A DNA stretch of 64,000 bases from Ectocarpus siliculosus (GCA_000310025.1 FN649751.1:6891540-6955539); one strand, 5' to 3'; positions 48,691 to 60,481 are shown, counted from the first letter of the stretch. Notes: generated by a model not told the origin, from the sequence alone. Numbers and translations: made by a program.

Positions 48691-50670
48691 TTACGAGGGA
48701 ACCTTCGACGATGCAAGTGTTATCATCTCTATGATCGTATCACTGCAGCTGAGTCTCCTCGCAAGATCCAGGGCTGTGTCTCCGTCGTATAACGCGGCCT
48801 TTTGGATTTACATCAATCAGACAAAACGGCGACAGGCGGGGATGACGTCGTGAGAGGAGAAGATGCAAGAGGTTGTGCAGGCGGGGTACGTTTGTGCGCT
48901 CGGCTCGAGCACCAATCACGGTGTCTGAGAGCGCAGCCACCATCGCACCTACATACAAGGTGGGTGCGAAAGTAGCACTTGGATGGGAGGGTGAAGGGGC
49001 TGGGGTGGATGCTTTCTCCTGTTTGGCGATCATGCCGAAATCTTGTCCTGCCGGGGGTTGGAACCGATCGTGCCGTTTGAAAAGTAGCAGGGCTGAGTGC
49101 GAGCTTCGGAAAGCGAAACAATCGTGCCAAACACTACCACAACAGCTTCTCGCATTCATTCGAAAGGACCGGAACTTTGTACGATATTTGTCATGGCAGC
49201 CCTACGCGCTGATCGCGCAAACGACGGCAACCGTACCAGCCGCGGCAATACAGAGGTACACCATTTCACGCTTGCCTGCGTTCGGACGTCCGCCCCGGCG
49301 TCTAGCAGCAATCTGATCACCTTCGCCGAGCCCCCCTCCACCGCCTTGAGCAACGGCGACATCCCCGTGCGAGGGCAAGCGGAGTCGACGGGCACCAACA
49401 GGCTCTTTGGCTGTGTTTCTTCTATTTGGGCGCTGTCTCCATCTGCGTCTCCCCCGGCGTCTTCCACCTCCTCTCCGGGGGGTTGCTGGTATCGTGAGGA
49501 CAATACGTTCCTCACCGCTTCAGCGTCGCCTTGCTCTACGGAGGCATGGAGTACGGCCACCAGTGCCTTCACGTTATTAGTTTGTGTGTTGATGGCGAGA
49601 GCAGAAGCAGTAGTAGCAGCAGCCGGGGTGTACCCAGTGTCTCCGCTGGCGACGAGAGGAGTCCCAAAAATGCTGCGACGAAGGGAGAGGGATTAGCGTT
49701 AGAGAAGTGGAGGGCCGTATACAGCAGCCTCCGCCAACGACAGCAGTACCGCCACCACGATTGTATGCCATACTGCAGATGCTGCCAATGCTGCTAGACT
49801 ACAGGAACGAAATTTTTTTGCCTGTGCTCCCGACAACAAATGTCAAAATCAAACAGAGATATTGGTCGACCTTTGTCCATTCGTCGGAGCTCTGGGCATG
49901 GCGACACGTCCAACCGCTCAGCGAAACCAGGCGCTAACCTCAGTCGCTTTTGTACAAAACAACACGGCTGTTGCTACCATATGGAAATGACACACTATAG
50001 CAGCACACCTTGAGGATATCAGCGTCTTTGGTTGCTGCGTAATTGGGCACAAAACACGACTGGTATGATACTACTGCCGTCATCTCTGTGTGGCCAACCT
50101 GATATAGTCCTCGTCCGTCAGAACAGCAACCGCGCGCCTACTCCGAGCCAGCTCCACAAAGTAAGCCTCCAGTCTCTGATGCTCCTCATACCGTAAACCT
50201 TCCAACCCAGCATCAAGCTTGCCACCACCGTCACCATAGCCGCGTCTACTACCCGCAGATGCTCCAATCACGCGGCTCGCATCGTGTCCAGCGCATCCAG
50301 CGAGTGCCCCTTCGTGGTTATAGGCCTCGTCGTCGGATACATCAAACACGATGCCCTTGACCGAAACAAGCGTGGGGTGTCCGGCAAGGACAGCTAGGGG
50401 CATTCGCGGGAGGCTACGTTTGACAAATGAGGTCGTTGTTGGTCTACCGGTGTCATTGGCTCCTCCCCCGAAACCGAGCGGGCAGGTGATTGCTGCTGCT
50501 GCTGCTGCTGCTGTTGGCGTAGCTGTTGCAGTTGCGGTTACCAATGATGAATCGCCAGCAGTAGGATGAGGGGTGGGAGATCCGAAGCCCAGGGGACAAG
50601 TTGGTGCTGTTGTCCCAGATGGTTGTGATCGCTGCCACTGCGCCGCAAAGGGACACGTGCCACCGCTCAT
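48691..50670 (-). CDS. MAPR/cytochrome b5-like haem-binding plus ankyrin-repeat protein
   Basis: Three exons in phase: 50670-50099, 49672-49276 and 48798-48691. They give 358 residues. The N-terminal 70 residues are low-complexity with a poly-Ala run and three Cys-Pro sites (GTCPFAAQ, PTCPLGFG, ITCPLGFG). Residues of about 85-190 resemble the membrane-associated progesterone receptor fold: VSVKGIVFDVSDDEAYNHEG, then CAGHDASRVIG, then a helical RLEAYFVELARSRR. Of the two haem-pocket tyrosines of that family, the first (in AYNHEG) is kept. The second position (ALAGCAG versus the usual PYGVFAG) is leucine. The C-terminal half is ankyrin repeats, including TGMSPLLKAVEGG, VIRLLLDAGADV and DGDTALDLARRL. 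The last intron is GC-AG (CAG then GCAAGC), and skipping that rule breaks the ankyrin repeat. No membrane segment was found. The start is the only ATG before the CP motifs. Confidence 0.78.
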
Positions 50671-51295
50671 GCTCTCGCTGCTTGCCAGCGTTTGCAGCTC
50701 TCAGCTCTAATAAAGGGGTTCTCGGCCGAGGTACACTTTGTTGTCCAGCTGATGACCTTCGTTCTACCTTGTGCTTGGGAATACCGGCAGGTAGAGGCAG
50801 GTGGTTGTGAGAATGACACCGGCAGCCGTGAGTAGTTTGATTCTGTCGTACGTCAAGCGGTAGATACGGCTGCTTACGCAGGCTTGTGGAAGGGCGAAGG
50901 GAGAAGGGAGCCTCCAACACTCGGGACTCAGGGTTTTCGGTGTGGGAGTGTGGGAGGTTTCACATTGGTTCTGAATTGGTTCTGGCTGCAGAACCCGTAC
51001 AGTAGAACCCTGGTGAGATTGAAGCCTACGTAGCAGCCTAGCAGTGTTTTCAGCTCAACAGGCAGAGACCCAGTCGACTCCGTTCCTCGATCAGACCTTT
51101 CTCCCGCCTTGTACCTGACACCGCTTCGACTCCACGGCGGATCACCCCTCGCCTTGCCACTACGGTCCTTCGATTGTACAGTACTGCTGTAGTCCCGCTG
51201 TCCCGCTCCACAACCCCAAGGGATTCCTTCCCTCCTTCCAGCTTCCAGGGTGACTGCCGCCGAGAGACACCCACAATCAATTGCCGGCCGCCCCA
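50671..51295. other. Short divergent intergenic region, likely bidirectional promoter
   Basis: About 625 bases separate the ATG of the minus-strand MAPR/ankyrin gene from the ATG of the plus-strand CCCH frame. Both transcripts must start here. No TATA box or other element could be called with confidence. A palindromic GTACAGTACTGCTGTAG stretch lies near 51178. Confidence 0.4.
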
Positions 51296-52816
51296 ATGGC
51301 GGACCCGAACGGAGAAAGCGATATTTCGGCAGCCCTGGCGCTGCAGGCCGTCAACCTCCAAGCGCTTTTGCAGCAAACGCAAAGCGTGTCCAACAATGTA
51401 GCAGCGTCACAGCACCAGCACCAGCAGCAGAAGCCGCGGCAGGCAGGAGATGTCTGGGCAATACTTCAACAGCAACAGCAGCAGCTCGACGTACAACAGC
51501 AGCAGCTTGGGGCATTGATTCCCATGGTACTGGCGATCACTCCAAACCTTCTCAACCTCCAGGCTAACAGGTCTCTACCGCCCAGCGGGAGGCACAGAAA
51601 CGCGAGGCAAGGGAGTGGATAAACAAAGATGGGGTTCGACGGTGGTTTGCCGCGGCGTTCGTAGGCCCGCGCGTGAGTGCATCGCGGCTGCAGGAACAAG
51701 CTGGGGACGCGCTGGTCATGTCGGACGCGGTGTTCAAGATGCTCAACACTCTGTCTGGCATCAAGATCGCGCCGTTCGCTGCACGCCAGCACGACGTTCA
51801 GCTCGGAAGCGACAAGAAGAGAGGTGTCGGGACAGGTGTTCTCCCTGACGACAAGTTCGCCGCGTTGGTGTGCGGGCTCGAGGCGATGGTACATCTCGGT
51901 GCGACCGCTGCCGGCGAAGCTCGCGCTGAGGCCTTCCTGGCGCCTTTTCGCGACATTTCCAAGCGCCTGTGCACGTACGTCGCTAGGTTTCGCGTCGGCT
52001 TTAAGGGCGAGTTCGGGCAGATGTTGGCGAACAACGTGAAAAATGCTATTGATCGAGACTTACTGAGAGTGGGGGCGGCTGCTGGCGAGGCTTCGGACCT
52101 GTTGAGGGCACGCTTTTCGCACTCGCCTCCAAAGGGTGACCTTGACCAGCTCGACATTCCGAGCATCACGCCGGTGTCCTTTGACCACACGCGACAGGCC
52201 ACGGATGAACTCATCGGGGCTCACCAGCACATGCTTCTAGCTTCGGTGGCGGTGGCCTCGGGTTCTAGGGGGTCAGGATGGGCGGCGCGGCGGCCAAACA
52301 GCAAAAGATGACGCCGGCTGCTCCGTTGGCAGAAGGAGGGGGGCGAGTGCACCTTTCAGCGAGCACAGGACCTTCGCCAAGGAATGTTGCGCTCAATCAG
52401 GGGAGGGTTCCGTTCAAGACGTGCATACGTTGGTACACCTCTGGCACATGCCGCTGGGGCAGTGTTTGCAGGTTCTCTCACGACGCCGCGAGAGCAAGCG
52501 GAAGGGGAGAATTTGGCAGCAGCGGCGCCAGCGGGAGTAGGAGCGGGGCGTGGATTGCCGCCTCCCGGGGGGCGGGCGTGGGGGAGGAAGCCAGGGGGCT
52601 ATTGCCTCTCTGTTCGGCAGTGGCGGGGGATTCGGAAATCAAGGGCGGGGGGGCGGTAGCCGTGGCGTTTTTCCAAAGGACCGCGGGGCTCGGCTGGGTG
52701 GGGTAGGGCCGGAGACGGCATCCGAAATCGTCGGGCAGCGGCAGGACAACGGGGTCCATCGCACACGCGGGAATTCCGCTGCCAAGGCCTGTTTCGCCGA
52801 ACGAGGTGTTGGGTGA
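51296..52816 (+). pseudogene. Intronless CCCH zinc-finger protein broken by frameshifts
   Basis: Coding-quality sequence runs through three frames. The first part (51296 to about 51575) is Gln-rich and helical. The second (about 51577-52270) is a helical domain of about 230 residues with FKMLNTLSGIKIAPF, LVCGLEAMVHLG and LANNVKNAIDRDLLR. The third carries one canonical zinc finger, C-x8-C-x5-C-x3-H in TCIRWYTSGTCRWGSVCRFSHD shortened form (CIRWYTSGTC then CRFSH, about 52420-52470). A Gly/Arg-rich tail follows in yet another frame (to 52816). The shifts fall at a TCTCT run near 51575, a G run near 52270 and a G run near 52565. They are either real mutations or sequencing errors. No introns are seen, which is unusual here. 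The layout (helical core, then a nucleic-acid-binding finger) resembles a gag-like or retro-derived protein, but no reverse transcriptase is adjacent. A functional RNA-binding protein with base-call errors remains possible. Confidence 0.6.
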
Positions 52817-55160
52817 GTGGCGAAGGGTGACTCTGATTGTTTTCTCTCTGTGCGTGGCACACGATGCACATATACTAGCTTTAGCACCGGTTTTTGGGTA
52901 CACGAGGTGAATTTATCGATCATCCATTCCTTTCAAGCGCTGTTCGTTGGTTTTCACAGGCCTTCCCGAGGTGCAGTGAAGTCGCGGGGGTCCTCGATAT
53001 GTGATTTACGTACGGTACGCGATTTCGGTGCGATTTTTTTCGTTTCATGTACGGGCCTAAGGGAGCTGGGGATGATTTAGCAGAAGTAGGGCACCCGCAA
53101 AGAATAACTCATGAGGGGGGTAGCAAATACATGTCACGGGCGGGTCCTGCTATAATAGCGACATCGACGCTAAAAGAGATTTGTCTGAATCTGCGCATGC
53201 TCCTCCCTCTTAGGCTGGCGCATTGACACAACATGTGAATACCTCGAGAGGATTTTAGAAGCCCTCGGCGCTTTCACAACGCAGAACGTGGCTTGTGTAC
53301 CCGAAAATTAGGTGGCTGACACATTCGCATAGTAGTCGAGACTGAGAAGACCCTCGCGCTCCGGTTCGTCAGCCCCGGCTTCCGTTCGGCGATCGTTTGC
53401 TGCTGGAATGTATCGATGTCGAAAAGGGCCAACAAGAACATGAAACATATGTCAAGACTGCTCGACGTGAAACATTTAGGGCAAATAGCGTAGCTGGTGT
53501 CGGCCAAACATTTCTTTGAAAAAAGCACCCACTGCACACGAGACGCTAGGCATGGTCTTGTTATTTCGGCAGGAACAATTGCACAGGGGCACATGCCGGG
53601 AGAAAGCCGGGCTCTCGATTATTATTTGTCTGGGCAAGGGGAAAATCGCTCTCGGCTTGTCACTTGTGTTGTTATCGTTGTTCACGCCCGCAAAGCACCC
53701 TCAACCCAAACGAAGCAGGTTTCTTCCTTCAACTGACAATGAAACAGTGTCGGTGCGGACGAGCCCAAGAGGGCCGGGTCTCTGTCGCATCCATCGAAGG
53801 GGCAGGATTTCCGCTTCACGCAAAAATCGGACCTCGCTGGTATCGTCAAAGAGGAGGTGGCTATTGTCCTGTTGTGTCCCGTTTGTATTCTTGAGTGATC
53901 GGTCCACGGCTTTGCTTTAAGGTTGTAAATCCATCATGTCTCAGAATCGAGCCTACGTTCTTGCCTAGGAGGACGTACACCGGACTCAGGCCGTGTGAAC
54001 CTGGAACACTAATACTTTGGAAGCCCGTAGTCCTCATCCTGTTTTGTTTTGTGCGCTGTGTTTGGTTACAGACTGATTTAGCGTGCGGATGCGGACTTGC
54101 CCCGTACTGGATTTATCTGGATTCTTTGTTTTCGATTTTTCAATGGGCTTATCTCTTTTGGAATGAATTTGAAGGTTTTCGTCCCCCGAAGTAGATGAAA
54201 TTCGGATCTGGACGTACCTTTCGAGACTTCAATTCTATCGAGAATCAAAAAGTCTCTCTCTCTCTCTGTGCGATTCCGTCCCAGTATAAGCATAATGTAT
54301 GTATTTTGTTCGTTTTCAAAGTACGCTTGACTCTCCCTCCCGGCTCCTAACACAGCCCCGGTTTCATTCTCATTTGTACTGGCACGCAGATCGTGCCTCG
54401 CGGAGGAGTCTCCCCTGGTGGAGTAGCTAAAAAACATCTCTTTCGCAGGGGGGGTGAGCCGATGCGATAGTCGGCGACAACGCGAAGCAGTCGGTGCGTT
54501 TACTGGTGTTGGACGCATTGTGTACCTGCTTGCGTGTGTCAAACGGCGGGGTTGTGGTGTCACGCTCCCGTACCCTGGGTCGGAGGGCATCCTCGAGGAC
54601 AGAGCAAATGTCTTTGCTTGCCTTGCGAGCAATGAATAATTCATCTTGTCTCTGCCGAACCGCTTGATCGATCGATTTATATTTGCTGGTGATGCGTGAA
54701 CGTCTGAGCAAAGACCTCTGCTCTGTACGTATGAGTGTCTCATATCGATCGTCCTACAGTAGTCTTTCTCACGCGTTTGTTTGTGATGGATGAACGCGGT
54801 CGGTGAGGCGGTCGACTCATTTTTCTCAACCCTGCCGTGGGTTGTAGGGAGTCCGTGGACAAGACGTCCACGCTGGGGTCCACGGATCAAGCAAGAGGCA
54901 GAGGGCTGCCGACTACCACACCACGGAACGGGAACGAATGTACGTCACGAGCCGCTCGGTTGGTCGTCGGTGGCCTTCTTTCTTTTTTTCACATGGGTAT
55001 CTGAGGGAAGGTGCCCGTACAGGGTTCGGTGGACTTAACATGAGCTGGATGATTGCGCCCGAATAGGAGCGTTGAATGATCACATCGATCCGAGACCACG
55101 TCTTGATTGACGTTCCTAGTGGCACCAACAACGAGCTTTTGCTAGAAACACGAGTCGTAG
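52817..55160. other. Intergenic region, no gene supported
   Basis: The 270-codon minus frame at 54078-54890 has no recognisable motif and no splice support, so it is treated as chance. Upstream exons of the HRDC-like gene may be hidden here. None could be joined in phase. Confidence 0.35.
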
Positions 55161-56146
55161 GTGAAGATTGTAACCATTGGTGGGACTCGCGCATCTCTCT
55201 TAGACGACCAGGTCGGCGGCCGCCTCTTTTCTCACGAGCCTAACTATGAGCAGGCGTGCAGAAGTGAACTCGACGACCAGTTGCCATCTGTGCATCCACG
55301 CCTTTGTTTTTTGCTCTTCCCGTACAGGACGCTGACTCCCACCCAACGACAGCAGATGAGGCGATTCCTTCTCATGTGGAGGGGCAAGGAACTCATGCAC
55401 AACGGGGAGGTTTCCGCCTTCGCCCTTTCGGAGCCACAGGTATGCGTTCGGGCGCGCAAGCTGTCGAAACGTCTTCTTCAGCCCGGTACTGTATACAAAA
55501 AGATACCCTTTGATGAACCTCGAGTGCCGCGTTATCAACTGGTCGTCAAGATAAACTGCGCATGTTTGTGCACCCATTCCCAACATTGCGCTTAGCTCGA
55601 GCTCCGCCCGCGAGTCACTCCGCTTTCACCTACGCAATACGTCCGACGTTATTGGTTCCTTGATTATTTCCTGGATACTTTTTTCCTGCTTTCCTCGTTC
55701 GTTGTCTTACAAGCCGCGCCAAGATTATCGAAGAGTAAACAAACCTCGGCCCCGCATACGGAAGAAGTTTGACTTTATCCGACCTTGCCTGCTATCGAAA
55801 ACATGACTTCTCTACTGTGTGTCTCAGATAGAACGAGTGCTGGAACGAGTGCCGACCTCAGTGGACGGCCTTCGCAAGATAACGGGCGTGGAGGGTAAGT
55901 GCTATCATTTTTTTTTGCGACCAGCTACTATTGTCTCATCGCAACATGGTGCGTCCACACAATGTTGTTCGTACCCTCCAGGCATTCACAAGGAACGATG
56001 CCATTCTGTCGCAACCCCCTTGTCGACAGACCGTCACCTTTTCTGCCTCTAACCCTCCTCTATTCGCAGACGGCGGGAAGCTGGCCAACTGTCTCGTTGC
56101 GATTCATAGATTCGCCGAACGCAACAACTCCTCGCCCGAATGGTAG
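55161..56146 (+). CDS. HRDC-like C-terminal gene piece
   Basis: Three exons read in phase: up to 55439, 55828-55894 and 56070-56146 (stop TAG). The first exon is open back to an ATG at 55161. A strong pyrimidine tract and CAG at 55321-55327 suggest that its real left edge is 55328 and that earlier exons are missing. The joined sequence has TLTPTQRQQMRRFLLMWRG, then NGEVSAFALS, IERVLERVPTSVDGLRKITG and KLANCLVAIHRFAER. This pattern fits the helical HRDC domain found at the C terminus of RecQ helicases and RNase D, where it binds nucleic acid. No helicase or nuclease motifs are found in the preceding kilobases. It may be a small stand-alone HRDC protein, the tail of a gene with distant exons, or a fragment. 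Confidence 0.5.
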
Positions 56147-58475
56147 TAGACGTCGGCGAAGACCAATGCGAGGTAGGTCAGTGTCCTCGACTCCCCCCAA
56201 TCTTGTGGCTCGACGTCGACAGGTGTCCTATCGTCGTCGGCAAGGCCGTATGAATGGGTTTCGGGTTTGTCGCAGTGGACATGGCGCAGACACACGGGGT
56301 GTAGCACCTCGATGGTTCTAGGTTGCATGGTGCGGGAGAAAATATAGAGTACAACTATACCGCCAGTCTAGAAACGTATACACGGAAGGAGCGACGGTGT
56401 AGAGCATTGTCAATGACACCAATGGGTCAACAATCGGCCATCCACACCTGCCTGGCCGCGTGAGTTTGTTCAGCGTAGTGTCTGACTCTCGAACGCAAAG
56501 CCGCCCCGGTAGCCACGCGGGAAAGAGAAAGACGGAGCAGGGGGGGGGAAGAAACCTACATACATATGATACGACGGGTGCGTGTGTGCATGGTGACTCT
56601 TGGGCTACGTATCGCGTTTTTCCGACTCGGAGTGCTCGTCGCGTGTGCAATAAGCGTGAGGGTTTCTTTTTTCTTCGAGTGTTTTCGATGTTTAATCTGC
56701 CTTCGTCGTGTCGTGCAAGTACTGCAATTGAGCTCACTCAATATATGGCTCCACCACCAAATGTTGTCTTTCAGGATCAGTCTTTGTGTGCATAGTTCTG
56801 TGTACAAGGATCACGGGTTCTTACAAGTGTGCTGCAGGCGTTTTGGTCAACGGGTGGAGTCAGTCGGTCCCCGGGCACTTTGCCTCGTGGTCGAGCTCGT
56901 CCCTGCTTGTGTATTCCGATTTTTTTGTGATCAAGTCGCACTCCGCCCTTGGATCGCATCCGTCGGCGTACCCTCGTTTCTGAACGGTCATTAGTTGTGT
57001 TTGCATTGCCACACTGTGGTTGAGTCATTTCCGATGTGGTGTTTTTCTCGTTCATATGCAGTGGATGCAGTGCCAGATGAGGTAGGTCTACATTGGAACG
57101 CTGTTCGTACCTGGCAATAGGCTTCTCTCGTTCGACAACAATTGTGTGACTCTGAGTACGATTCCCAATCGTGTGTGGCGTGCGCATACGTAGTTTCGGT
57201 TGAGACTGCCGTTTAGTGGGATGTTTTTGGTCTGGAGAGTGCTTCGGGAGAACGCGCTATGGTAATGAATTGCAGGCCTTGCGGAAAGCGGTGCGAGAAT
57301 CTACTATCTATACTCGCCCCGACATATTTGTTGAAAACTGTCGGGGAGGAAACGCGGTGCGTGGAGAGCGTGGGGGGTGGAAAACCGTTGGGACTCCCTG
57401 ACGCGCACGTAAAACGCTGTTCTTCATCATTGCACTGGCAACTAGTGCTTCAAGGACGAGCGAATGTCCACGGTTTGGGAGATAGTTGTACTCGAGTGGG
57501 AGGGGGCGTTACGTGCTCACGTACATGTATGTAGAAGGAGATATCGTTGTCGGTGTGACTGGCGGTCGGTGCAAGCTGCTACAATATTGTACCAGGCATT
57601 CCACATAGGATCAAAGTAGGTGAAATGGACTAGGCTTGTGATTTGGGTGCTTGTGGTCGGTCAAGGACACGGGAAAAAACGCCATGCATGGTGCAATGGG
57701 CCGTAGTGGTAACTCATGAGAACGAGTTGTTTGAACTGGATGTGTGAGTGCTCCGAATGGGAAAAGGACACACTTCCTCCATCTTCCCCTTGAGCATGGC
57801 GTATACAACTAAGGGCCAAAACATACAACAACCCCGTTGGAGGCATCGACTTGACCCACCGGATTGGTAGAATCCTTGGCCGCGAGAATAAATGTCACTC
57901 GACGCATGTCACACACGCCACCAATTGCTGGCACCGAGACCGGATGGCACGCATCAAGGATGAACGGCACGCAATCCACCCGTTGTGACGCATATTTATA
58001 TGGTATACACCTGCATCGATTCACTCAGTGGATTGGACTAAAACTCTTGGCCAGGGCGGAAACAACACGCACGCTTCCAAATACTAATCTTGAAAGGGCC
58101 AACCACACATAACTACCTTGAACCTTGAGCCATTTGACGTTTCTTACAACATACTATCGGGCACCTAACTGCCCGCTGTAGGCATCCCACACGTACTTGT
58201 ACTACAATTCCTGACTTGTAGAACAGTACTTTTTTCATCAAAAATGATATATATGCATAGAACAGTCTACAGCATGAAAAATCCATTGCAACTCCCGAGT
58301 GGAAAGTAAAAGAAAATGGACAATAATCTCGACTATCGTAACAAACTATTCGCCCACAACTTCGGTGTATGGCGCGTCAGGCAAACGTGTACCACGAGGT
58401 AGCCTTTCGTGCATTGACGAGACTGCAAGGTACAAAAAAAACAAATCGTCCTAAACTACACAACACTAGTCTAGT
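56147..58475. other. Intergenic region, no gene supported
   Basis: No splice-bounded frame, domain motif, RNA gene or inverted repeat was recognised. The first part is the likely 3' UTR of the HRDC-like gene. The right end is the 3' flank of the minus-strand intronless gene. Confidence 0.4.
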
Positions 58476-59219
58476 CTAAATGTTTTCAGTCTTGGTCTTG
58501 CGATCTGCGATATTGTTTTCACTCTTGATCTTGCGACGCATGGTCCCAAGGGCCTTTGTAGGCACAAAAGTCTTCCAGTCTCCAAACGACATGCGTCCAA
58601 TGTAAGGAGAAAGCACGGCTACGTTCCTGGTACCGTGCCCAAAGATATCCCAGTGCACCCTACGCCCTGTTTCCGAGTCCAAGATCCCATCGACCCTGAA
58701 AATGTCGACCCTCAGATCAACTTCGTTGACAAACGCAAACAGTTCGCCCACGTTAACACTTGATCCCGGGAAGTCCCATCGAGCCCCTCCAGTCCCAAAG
58801 AGAGGGACTTCTTGCGAGAAATCATACATCGCTGATATCATTTCCACCGACGACGGCGACATGATGTTCAGAGGCGTGAACAATACATATTCAGAGCCCA
58901 ACCCTTCTAACGTGGTCAAGACAGTGCCTCCATCTGCCCAATTGTAGAGGGTCCTGTCACCGATACGATTAGCCTTGAACGCATTGGGACCTTGAAGGAA
59001 GGCCTCTAGCTTCTCCTTCTTCACTCTGCGAAGTCTCCTCATCCTTGAATTCTTTCTACACGACACAATACCCCGTTTCTCGTCTGGCGTGAGGACGTGC
59101 CCTTCTTTCACCAGTTGAATCATGCGAGACACGCGTTCGTTGTGCTGCTCGTCTCTCCCACACTCGCTGTTGACGAGGGAGTCCTCGAGGAAGCCGATGC
59201 TCTGATTCACGGAGGCCAT
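58476..59219 (-). CDS. Intronless gene of unknown function (247 aa)
   Basis: A single open frame on the minus strand. I take the ATG at 59219 as the start. The frame is open to 59456, but that extension is Pro/His/Arg-rich and looks like leader sequence. The protein begins MASVNQSIGFLEDSL. It has a basic block RMRRLRRVKKEKLEAFL and then a globular part with ADGGTVLTTLEGLGSEYVLF, PLFGTGGARWDFPG and GRRVHWDIFGHGTRN. It ends in a basic tail (RRKIKSENNIADRKTKTE). The basic regions may be nuclear-targeting or nucleic-acid-binding. No family is recognised. No signal peptide or membrane segment is seen. Being intronless among multi-exon neighbours, it could be a retrogene, a captured gene or a lineage-specific gene. 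Confidence 0.6.
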   Translation of the reverse strand: MASVNQSIGFLEDSLVNSECGRDEQHNERVSRMIQLVKEGHVLTPDEKRGIVSCRKNSRMRRLRRVKKEKLEAFLQGPNAFKANRIGDRTLYNWADGGTVLTTLEGLGSEYVLFTPLNIMSPSSVEMISAMYDFSQEVPLFGTGGARWDFPGSSVNVGELFAFVNEVDLRVDIFRVDGILDSETGRRVHWDIFGHGTRNVAVLSPYIGRMSFGDWKTFVPTKALGTMRRKIKSENNIADRKTKTENI

Positions 59220-60481
59220 CTCTACACTATTCTGGTGTGGTGTCCCTGTGACGATTTTGTTGTCAGGAGGGTGGTGATTGAGCTGTGGCGGAGAGCGGGA
59301 GAAGTGTGAAGTGTGGAGGGGGAGGAGCGGGAGCGTGGTGAGGACCGAACCCATCAACCATCGTGACGTACGCAGCTTGTCGGAATGGTTCGGAACCCGA
59401 CGAGCCTTCTCCGGAACGTTCCCTCTTAGAACGCGCACAATATGCGAGGAAATCAACGCTGCTGCCTGATGGCGATCTTCGGGAACAAGTTCGACGGGAG
59501 GAGGTTGAACCCCCAGTGGTGGATTTTGTTTGTGGTTCTGCCTCTTTTCCTCAAGGTTGGACAGGGGCCGCGTCGTGTCGTCGAGACACAGCGGAGCAAC
59601 TCGGTGTCCGCAGTACCGTACAGCAGTAGTAGCGGGGGAACAATACGTGACCTCTGGCAGCGATTGCTTGCATCTCTGCTTGCCGTCCGTGGGAGACAGC
59701 TAATTTTCAATAGTATCAAGGGTTTGGCATCGTGATCGGCCATAGCAGCGGTCGCGGTGGTTTGGGTTGTTGCAGTTGTCACTACGCGCAGTCATAAGAA
59801 CATACATGTGATATGGACACCTTCCGTGGTCACAGGCCAACCATTTCCTACCCATAAATAAATGCGGTAGCCCTTTCGGTAGAAGTCAAAAACGGCATAG
59901 ATCCGGACCCAGAAAAATATTCCAGATAATAAGCAGGGCAGTCTACTAACCCGGAGACGAGTGGACCCGGCCAAAAGGAATAGAAAAACAGAAACAGGAG
60001 GCCCCCCAACACGAAAGGATATCTAAGAGACATGGGGGGGGGCGCATATTGGCCGCTGGGGTTGCACCAGCCGAGGCATTGCTCGCCACACGCCCATCCA
60101 AAAAGCGTCGTGCGGGTGATTCTCGGATCGCTCCAACGGAACAACTTTACAACAGAGACCAAAAACACAAACAAAAGGAGAGGAAGGGGGAAAGCGATGC
60201 AAACTATTGGCGGGAGATGTATGCCTACCACCTCCATCATCAGTCCGGCATAAATTTCGCTACCCGTTCTATACTATCTCCGTACTGCTCTCCTCAACTG
60301 CGTTCTTGCCCTCTATCTGGGTCTCTCTACGTTCCTTCCCCCCAGTTCCCTCGGTTGTCGCGGTTTTCTAACCCTAGCCCGTTTCTCTGCGCGTGTAGTC
60401 TGCTGGCCTTCCTCCTCGTGAATTTTGACCATAAACCTCTCCGCTCCCTGCATCACCCCTTTGTACCACGTCAACCCTCGT
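59220..60481. other. Intergenic region, no gene supported
   Basis: Upstream of the intronless gene. Several frames over 100 codons occur (for example plus 60049-60642 and minus 59848-60240), but none shows family motifs. The second is hydrophobic by composition only. Confidence 0.35.

Noticed and set aside
54078-54890. 270-codon minus-strand frame
   Set aside because: Long, but with no domain, no splice context and composition like its surroundings. A chance open frame is the simplest reading.
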